From contig NZ_CP104011.1 of assembly GCF_025133575.1 (NCBI RefSeq), positions 4,968,965 through 5,032,964 of the forward strand: a stretch of DNA of 64,000 nucleotides, written 5' to 3'. Origin of the DNA: Pseudomonas sp. GCEP-101. GTDB taxonomy: Bacteria > Pseudomonadota > Gammaproteobacteria > Pseudomonadales > Pseudomonadaceae. Under the pieces are notes generated by a model. It saw only the letters and a list, made by a program, of their open reading frames with translations, was not told where the DNA came from and searched no databases. Below, piece after piece: positions 58,168 to 64,000 of this stretch (position 1 is the stretch's first letter; every line of letters begins with the position of its first letter). The position numbers and the translations under genes were made by a program.

Positions 58168-59169
58168 ATGGGACAATTGATCGATGGCCGCTGGCAGGAC
58201 CAGTGGTATGACACCAGCAAGGACGGCCGCTTCCAGCGCGAAAACGCTCAGCGCCGCAATTGGGTTACTGCCGACGGCCAGCCCGGCCCCACCGGCGAAG
58301 GTGGCTTTCGCGCCGAAGCCGGTCGCTATCACCTCTATGTTTCCCTGGCCTGCCCGTGGGCGCACCGCACGCTGATCTATCGCCAGCTCAAGGGCCTGGA
58401 GTCGCTGATCGACGTCTCGGTGGTCAGTTGGCTGATGCTGGAAAACGGCTGGACGTTCGACAAGACGCTCGGCTCCACGGGCGACAAGCTGGACGGCCTG
58501 GACTTCCTCCATCAGCGCTACACCAGGGACGACGCGCACTACACCGGCCGCGTGACCGTGCCGGTGCTGTGGGACAAGCACGAGCAGCGGATCGTCAGCA
58601 ACGAGTCGGCGGAGATCATCCGCATGTTCAACAGCGCCTTCGACGGGATCACCGGCAACACGCTGGATCTCTACCCCGAGCCCCTGCGCGCGCAGATCGA
58701 CGCGCTGAACGAACGTATCTACCCGGCCGTGAACAATGGTGTGTACCGCGCGGGCTTCGCCACGACGCAGGACGCCTATGAAGAAGCATTCAAGACGCTG
58801 TTCAACGAACTGGACTGGCTGGAAGAGCGCCTGGGTACGCAGCGCTACCTCGCCGGCGAATACCTGACCGAGGCGGATGTTCGCCTGTTCACCACCCTGA
58901 TTCGCTTCGATGCGGTCTACCACGGCCACTTCAAGTGCAACCTGCGGCGCCTGGCGGATTACCCGAACCTGTCCGGCTGGCTGCGCGAGCTGTATCAGTT
59001 GGAGGGTGTCGCCGGAACCGTGGATTTCCAACACATCAAGCATCACTACTACGGCAGCCACCGGACCATCAACCCGACCGGCATCGTGCCGCTCGGCCCG
59101 CAGCAGGACTTCACCGGCCCGCACGGGCGGGGGCATCTGCGGGGCAAGGGGATTGCGCGCAGGGGCTGA
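58168..59169 (+). CDS. yqjG: Glutathionyl-hydroquinone reductase (Xi-class GST)
   Basis: A 333-residue Xi-class GST that reduces glutathionyl-hydroquinones to hydroquinones using GSH. Thioredoxin-like N domain has the active Cys in LYVSLACPWAHRTLIYRQLK; ESAEIIRMFNSAF is the GSH-binding segment. The C domain has YLTEADVRLFTTLIRFDAVY and HGHFKCNLRRLADYPNLSGW, then the family tail HHYYGSHRTINPTGIVPLGP. A clear SD-like CTGGAG precedes ATG 58168. It stands alone, followed by repeats. Confidence 0.93.
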   Translation: MGQLIDGRWQDQWYDTSKDGRFQRENAQRRNWVTADGQPGPTGEGGFRAEAGRYHLYVSLACPWAHRTLIYRQLKGLESLIDVSVVSWLMLENGWTFDKTLGSTGDKLDGLDFLHQRYTRDDAHYTGRVTVPVLWDKHEQRIVSNESAEIIRMFNSAFDGITGNTLDLYPEPLRAQIDALNERIYPAVNNGVYRAGFATTQDAYEEAFKTLFNELDWLEERLGTQRYLAGEYLTEADVRLFTTLIRFDAVYHGHFKCNLRRLADYPNLSGWLRELYQLEGVAGTVDFQHIKHHYYGSHRTINPTGIVPLGPQQDFTGPHGRGHLRGKGIARRG

Positions 59170-59185
59170 CCCACGGCGCCGCCTT

Positions 59186-59233
59186 TGTAGGAGCGGGCCA
59201 TGCCTGCGATTCGCGGACAAAGTCCGCTACTAC
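59186..59233. repeat. REP pair with dissimilar arms (copy 4)
   Basis: TGTAGGAGCGGGCCATGCCT left arm and inverted GCGGACAAAGTCCGCTACTA right arm (GCGGAC type). Confidence 0.7.
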
Positions 59234-59405
59234 CTGGAAACTCCTTCGCTGGCCCCAGCCCTCTCCCCCCGCCCTCTCCCTGAAGGGAGAGGGAGCCATC
59301 CGAGCCGGCTGACGCCACAATTTCATCCTGCACCATACGGTCCCCTCTTTCTTCAGGGAGAGGGTTAGGGAGAGGGAAACGGACTTTCAGAAGAAGACAG
59401 TGCCC
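59228..59405 (+). repeat. Long interspersed repeat, copy C
   Basis: CTACCTGGAAACTCCTTCGC, CCCAGCCCTCTCCCCCCGCC, CTGACGCCACAATTTCATCC, CACCATACGGTCCCCTC, GGGTTAGGGAGAGGGAAACG and GACTTTCAGAAGAAGACAGT, in the same order as copy B (31690-31893). REP arms flank it on both sides. No gene is supported between 59170 and 59511. Confidence 0.7.
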
Positions 59406-59425
59406 TGCAGGAGCCCTACAGCACC

Positions 59426-59502
59426 TGTAGGAGCGAGCTTGCTCGCGAAGCTCAGGGCAATTTCACGGCTTCAAGCGGTTCGCGAGCAAGCTCGCTCCTA
59501 CA
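59426..59502. repeat. REP inverted pair
   Basis: TGTAGGAGCGAGCTTGCTCG and GCGAGCAAGCTCGCTCCTAC, both GCGAGC type, around a 30-bp spacer, just downstream of the LprI-like gene on the minus strand. Confidence 0.88.
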
Positions 59503-59511
59503 AAGAGCCGG

Positions 59512-59859
59512 TCAGATCGGTTTTTCGATGCCGTCGTAGACCTTCTGCAGCGCATCCAGGCGTTCCTGGTAGCGCTGCTTGAGACACGCCGTGTTGGCAC
59601 GACAGGCGCGGCGCTGCTCCAGCCACGCGAGCTGGGAGTCGCCCAGGTTGCCACGCATGCCCATGGCGAACAGGCCGCGCAGCAGGCGGTAGGTGGTCGC
59701 CACCTGCACGTCCAGCTCGGACAACTGGCGATCCGCGCAGATGGCTTTCTCGTCGGCCTGTCGGGCCTTCTTGCAGTCGAAACTGGCCGCCGAGGCGGGC
59801 ACGGCGAAGCAACCCAGGGCGCACACGGCGCCAAGGATCACCGTGCGCAGCGGTTTCAC
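59512..59859 (-). CDS. LprI-like (DUF1311) exported protein
   Basis: A 115-residue protein with a Sec signal peptide (MKPLRTVILGAVCALGCFAV, PASA). The mature part has the DUF1311/LprI pattern: SFDCKKARQADEKAICADRQ, LSELDVQVATTYRLL, QLAWLEQRRACRANTACLKQ, RYQERLDAL, with four conserved Cys forming probable disulfides. LprI of Mycobacterium inhibits lysozyme; whether this one does is unknown. The start is GTG 59859 (GAGGGG upstream), overlapping the cysG stop (GTGA), so it is co-transcribed behind cysG. Confidence 0.85.
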   Translation of the reverse strand: MKPLRTVILGAVCALGCFAVPASAASFDCKKARQADEKAICADRQLSELDVQVATTYRLLRGLFAMGMRGNLGDSQLAWLEQRRACRANTACLKQRYQERLDALQKVYDGIEKPI

Positions 59860-61241
59860 GGCTGCCCCTCGAACCAGGCGAGTTTTTCGCGCAGCTGCAC
59901 CACTTCCCCGACGATCACCAGGGTGGGCGCATGGACCTCATGCTCGGCCACCAGCGCCGGCAGGTTCCCCAACGTGCCAGTGAAGACCCGTTGGTGGACC
60001 GTGGTGCCCTGCTGGATGAGCGCGGCCGGGGTGTCCGCCGAGCGGCCATGGCGCACCAGTTGCTCGCAGATGACCGGCAAGCCGACCAGGCCCATGTAGA
60101 ACACCAGGGTTTGTCCTGGCGCGACCAGGTCATTCCAGGGCAGGTCAGTGCTGCCGTCCTTCAGGTGACCGGTCACGAAACGCACGGACTGCGCATAATC
60201 GCGGTGGGTCAGCGGGATACCGGCGTAGGCCGCGCAGCCGCTGGCGGCGGTAATGCCGGGCACGACCTGGAACGGGATGCCATTGGCCGCCAGTTCGTCG
60301 ATCTCCTCGCCGCCTCGGCCGAAGATGAACGGATCGCCGCCCTTCAGGCGCAATACACGTTTGCCCTGCTGGGCCAGTTCCACCAGCTTGCGATTGATCT
60401 CGTCCTGCGGCACGGCGTGGTCCGCACGGCGCTTGCCGACGTAGAGGCGGTCGGCGTCGCGGCGGCACAGCTCGAGGATGGCCGGTGCGACGAGGCGGTC
60501 GTAAAGCACCACATCGGCCTGCTGCATCAGGCGCAGCGCGCGGAAGGTCAACAGGTCGGGATCGCCGGGGCCGGCGCCCACCAGATAGACCTCGCCACGG
60601 GATTCGGCCTGCGGCGCTTCCAGCTTGTCCGCCAGCAGGCGCTCGGCTTCGCTGGGCTGGCCGGCCAGCATGCGCTCGGCGACCGGGCCCTGGAACACGT
60701 CTTCCCAGAACTGGCGGCGCTGCTGCAGGTCCGGCAGGCGCTGCTTCACGCGCTCGCGGAAGCGGCTGGCGAGGCCCGCCAGCTGGCCGTAAGTGGCGGG
60801 AATCCAGGTTTCCAGCTTGGCACGCAGCAGTCGCACCAGCACCGGCGCATCGCCACCGCTGGAGACCGCCACCACCAGCGGCGAACGATCGACGATGGCC
60901 GGAAAGATCACGCTGCACAGTGCCGGCGCATCGACCACGTTGACCGGCACACCACGGGCATGGGCGTCGCGGGAGACCTGGGCATTGAGCGGCTCATCGT
61001 CCGTCGCGGCGATGACCAGTACGCAATCCCGCAGGTCCCCCTGGGCATACGGGCGCAGGAGCAGTTCGCCCGCGCCCTCCTCGACCAGCTCGCGCAGCTC
61101 CGAATGCACCTCCGGAGCCACGACGCGCAGCACCGCGCCGGCGTCGCTCAGCAGGCGCGCCTTGCGCAGTGCGACATCACCGCCGCCGACCAGTAGCGCG
61201 CGACGTCCGCGCAGGATGTGGAACAGCGGCAGGAAGTCCAT
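59856..61241 (-). CDS. cysG: Siroheme synthase (trifunctional)
   Basis: A 461-residue enzyme. Its C-terminal half methylates uroporphyrinogen III and its N-terminal half dehydrogenates precorrin-2 and inserts iron, giving siroheme for sulfite and nitrite reductases. N-part: FHILRGRRALLVGGGDVALR (NAD site), and VVAVSSGGDAPVLVRLLRAK, with the regulatory Ser. C-part SUMT motifs: VYLVGAGPGDPDLLTFRALR, LKGGDPFIFGRGGEE and PLTHRDYAQSVRFVTGH. It lies one base downstream of serS, so they share a transcript. Confidence 0.96.
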   Translation of the reverse strand: MDFLPLFHILRGRRALLVGGGDVALRKARLLSDAGAVLRVVAPEVHSELRELVEEGAGELLLRPYAQGDLRDCVLVIAATDDEPLNAQVSRDAHARGVPVNVVDAPALCSVIFPAIVDRSPLVVAVSSGGDAPVLVRLLRAKLETWIPATYGQLAGLASRFRERVKQRLPDLQQRRQFWEDVFQGPVAERMLAGQPSEAERLLADKLEAPQAESRGEVYLVGAGPGDPDLLTFRALRLMQQADVVLYDRLVAPAILELCRRDADRLYVGKRRADHAVPQDEINRKLVELAQQGKRVLRLKGGDPFIFGRGGEEIDELAANGIPFQVVPGITAASGCAAYAGIPLTHRDYAQSVRFVTGHLKDGSTDLPWNDLVAPGQTLVFYMGLVGLPVICEQLVRHGRSADTPAALIQQGTTVHQRVFTGTLGNLPALVAEHEVHAPTLVIVGEVVQLREKLAWFEGQP

Positions 61242-61242
61242 C

Positions 61243-62523
<1,281 letters not shown>

Positions 62524-62569
62524 GGTGTCTTCTCGTGTCGAGTGTCAGGCGGCGCTCGCGGGCGCCACT

Positions 62570-63895
62570 TCAGGATTTTCTGCGACGGCGGGAACTGGCC
62601 TTGTCGAGGCTGGCCAGGTGGCGCAGCTTTTCGCCGATCTTCAGTTCAAGCCCGCGCGGCACGGGTTGGTAATACTGGCGCGGCTCCATGGACTCGGGGA
62701 AGTAATCTTCCCCGGCCGCATAGGCATCCGGCTCATCATGGGCATAGCGGTACTCGTCGCCATAGCCCAGGTTCTTCATCAGCTTGGTCGGTGCGTTGCG
62801 CAGATGCAGCGGCACTTCCAGCGAACCGCTCTCCGCCACGTCACGGCGCGCCGTGTTGTAAGCGTTGTAGACTGCATTGCTCTTGGGCGCACAGGCCAGA
62901 TAGACGATAGCCTGCGCAATCGCCAGCTCGCCTTCGGGGCTGCCGAGGCGCTCCTGCACATCCCAGGCGTGGAGGCACAGTGTCAGGGCGCGCGGGTCGG
63001 CGTTGCCGATGTCCTCGCTGGCCATGCGCACCACGCGGCGGGCGATGTATAGCGGATCACAGCCGCCATCGAGCATGCGCGCATACCAATACAGCGCGCC
63101 ATCGGGGCTGGAGCCGCGCACCGATTTGTGCAGCGCACTGATCTGGTCGTAGAAGGCTTCGCCACCCTTGTCGAAGCGCCGGCGCGAATCGCCCAGCAGG
63201 TTCTGCAGCAGTTCGGCGCTGATCTCGCCGTTGTCCTCGGCGAGGTCGGAGGCGTTCTCCAGCAGGTTGAGCAGGCGCCGGCCATCGCCGTCGGCGGCAG
63301 CCATGAGAATCGCGAAGCTGTCGTCGGGCAGGCTCAGGTTGCGCTTGCCCAGGCCCTTCTCTTCGGTCAACGCACGCTCCACCAGCCGGCGCAGGGCCGC
63401 TTCGTCCAGGCTTTTCAGCACGTAGACGCGGGCACGGGAAAGCAGTGCATTGTTCAGCTCGAAGGATGGGTTCTCGGTGGTCGCACCGATGAAGATCAGC
63501 GTGCCGTCTTCCACGTAGGGCAGGAAGGCATCCTGCTGGCTCTTGTTGAAGCGGTGCACCTCGTCGACGAAGAGGATGGTGCGGCGGCCATACTGTGCGG
63601 CGTGCTGCTTGGCCACTTCCACCGACTGGCGGATTTCCTTCACGCCCGAGAGCACCGCCGAGATGGTCTCGAAATGCGCATCGGTGACCTGGGCCAGGAG
63701 CTTGGCCAGGGTGGTCTTGCCGACCCCGGGCGGCCCCCAGAAGATCATCGAGTGCAGCGCGCCCTGTTCCAGCGCCTCGCGCAGCGGCTTGCCGCGGGCG
63801 AGCAGGTGCTCCTGACCGACGTACTCGTCCAGGCTGGTCGCGCGCAGGCGCGCGGCCAGGGGCTGGGAAACGGGGGCGGAGCGGAACAGATCCAC
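62570..63895 (-). CDS. rarA: Replication-associated recombination AAA+ ATPase RarA
   Basis: A 441-residue clamp-loader-like ATPase (MgsA/Mgs1/WRNIP1 family) acting at stalled replication forks. Walker A GPPGVGKTTLAKLLA, Walker B ILFVDEVHRFNKSQQDAFLP, sensor 1 FIGATTENPSFELN, arginine finger ALLSRARVYVL, then the RarA C-terminal tetramerisation domain (YDQISALHKSVRGSSPDGAL, YWYARMLDGGCDPLYIARRV). It lies 53 bp downstream of lolA and 46 bp upstream of serS. Confidence 0.95.
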   Translation of the reverse strand: MDLFRSAPVSQPLAARLRATSLDEYVGQEHLLARGKPLREALEQGALHSMIFWGPPGVGKTTLAKLLAQVTDAHFETISAVLSGVKEIRQSVEVAKQHAAQYGRRTILFVDEVHRFNKSQQDAFLPYVEDGTLIFIGATTENPSFELNNALLSRARVYVLKSLDEAALRRLVERALTEEKGLGKRNLSLPDDSFAILMAAADGDGRRLLNLLENASDLAEDNGEISAELLQNLLGDSRRRFDKGGEAFYDQISALHKSVRGSSPDGALYWYARMLDGGCDPLYIARRVVRMASEDIGNADPRALTLCLHAWDVQERLGSPEGELAIAQAIVYLACAPKSNAVYNAYNTARRDVAESGSLEVPLHLRNAPTKLMKNLGYGDEYRYAHDEPDAYAAGEDYFPESMEPRQYYQPVPRGLELKIGEKLRHLASLDKASSRRRRKS

Positions 63896-63948
63896 GGTCT
63901 TACCTATTTACTCGAAACGGGTTACTCGGCGCGAACAGGGCGCGCCGG

Positions 63949-64000
63949 TCACTCCTGGATGACGTCGACGCCCTTGGGCACTTCGAAGACGAACTGCTTG
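63949..64000 (-). CDS. lolA: Outer-membrane lipoprotein carrier protein LolA, C-terminal tip
   Basis: The last 17 codons on the minus strand read KQFVFEVPKGVDVIQE then TGA at 63949-63951. This matches the end of LolA (xFxFxxPxGVDVI). The rest lies beyond the window. Identification relies on this short tail plus the conserved lolA-rarA-serS order. Confidence 0.75.
   Translation of the reverse strand, partial: KQFVFEVPKGVDVIQE

Overview
The window is a GC-rich Pseudomonas chromosome segment. The evidence is the local gene orders gacA-uvrC-pgsA-tRNA(Gly,Cys,Leu), tusDCBE-ybiB, lolA-rarA-serS-cysG and galU/glyoxalase-like/gor, the GTG-started 214-residue GacA, and many 'GTAGGAGCGAGC...' type REP palindromes between genes. 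These blocks match what I remember of the P. aeruginosa gene order. The REP content and extra catabolic genes suggest a relative such as the citronellolis/nitroreducens/knackmussii lineage, but I cannot fix the species from sequence alone.

Layout. 1-3.1 kb: 3' end of the PQQ glucose dehydrogenase gcd, then an OprB sugar porin and a YegP-like protein. 3.1-8.1 kb: REP cluster, GFA-family protein, MFS exporter and three oxidoreductases (DkgB, an MDR-type dehydrogenase, an atypical SDR). 8.2-12.5 kb: LysR regulator and an AaeXAB-like efflux set (FUSC, DUF1656, HlyD). 12.6-15.2 kb: periplasmic histidine phosphatase, MscS channel with a cyclic-nucleotide domain, double SH3 protein. 15.6-22.2 kb: FixJ-like regulator and PAS kinase divergent from an acyl-CoA ligase and acyl-CoA dehydrogenase (DmdB/DmdC-like). 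22.3-31.6 kb: methyltransferase, orphan polyamine-type binding protein, class II aldolase with a divergent MocR regulator, YebC-like protein, LysR divergent from mmsA-mmsB. 32-44.8 kb: bestrophin, flavin reductase, CoA transferase, several small unknown proteins, EndA-type nuclease, Lrp regulator, bile-acid-symporter family protein, gor, glyoxalase-like protein, galU, and an SOS-controlled UmuD-like protein. 44.9-48.5 kb: tRNA-Leu, tRNA-Cys, tRNA-Gly, pgsA, uvrC, gacA. About 49-54.6 kb: a decayed island ending at tRNA-Ser. It holds an integrase C-terminal fragment, a broken phage structural gene and two AT-rich OafA-type acyltransferase genes. 54.9-64 kb: Bax-inhibitor-1 protein, sulfur relay tusDCBE, ybiB, yqjG, LprI-like protein, cysG, serS, rarA and the 3' tip of lolA.

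The most unusual items are: (1) an SOS-boxed 123-residue UmuD homologue at 43568-43939. It begins near the UmuD' N-terminus and has both catalytic residues replaced (Ser to Gly, Lys to Arg, still 37 residues apart), so it looks like a naturally pre-processed, catalytically dead UmuD'. (2) A second near-palindromic LexA-type box (35611-35630) beside genes of unknown function. (3) A relic prophage at tRNA-Ser whose surviving genes are two envelope acyltransferases, one coupled to a small membrane protein. (4) A long (130-200 bp) interspersed repeat present three times and always next to REP elements.
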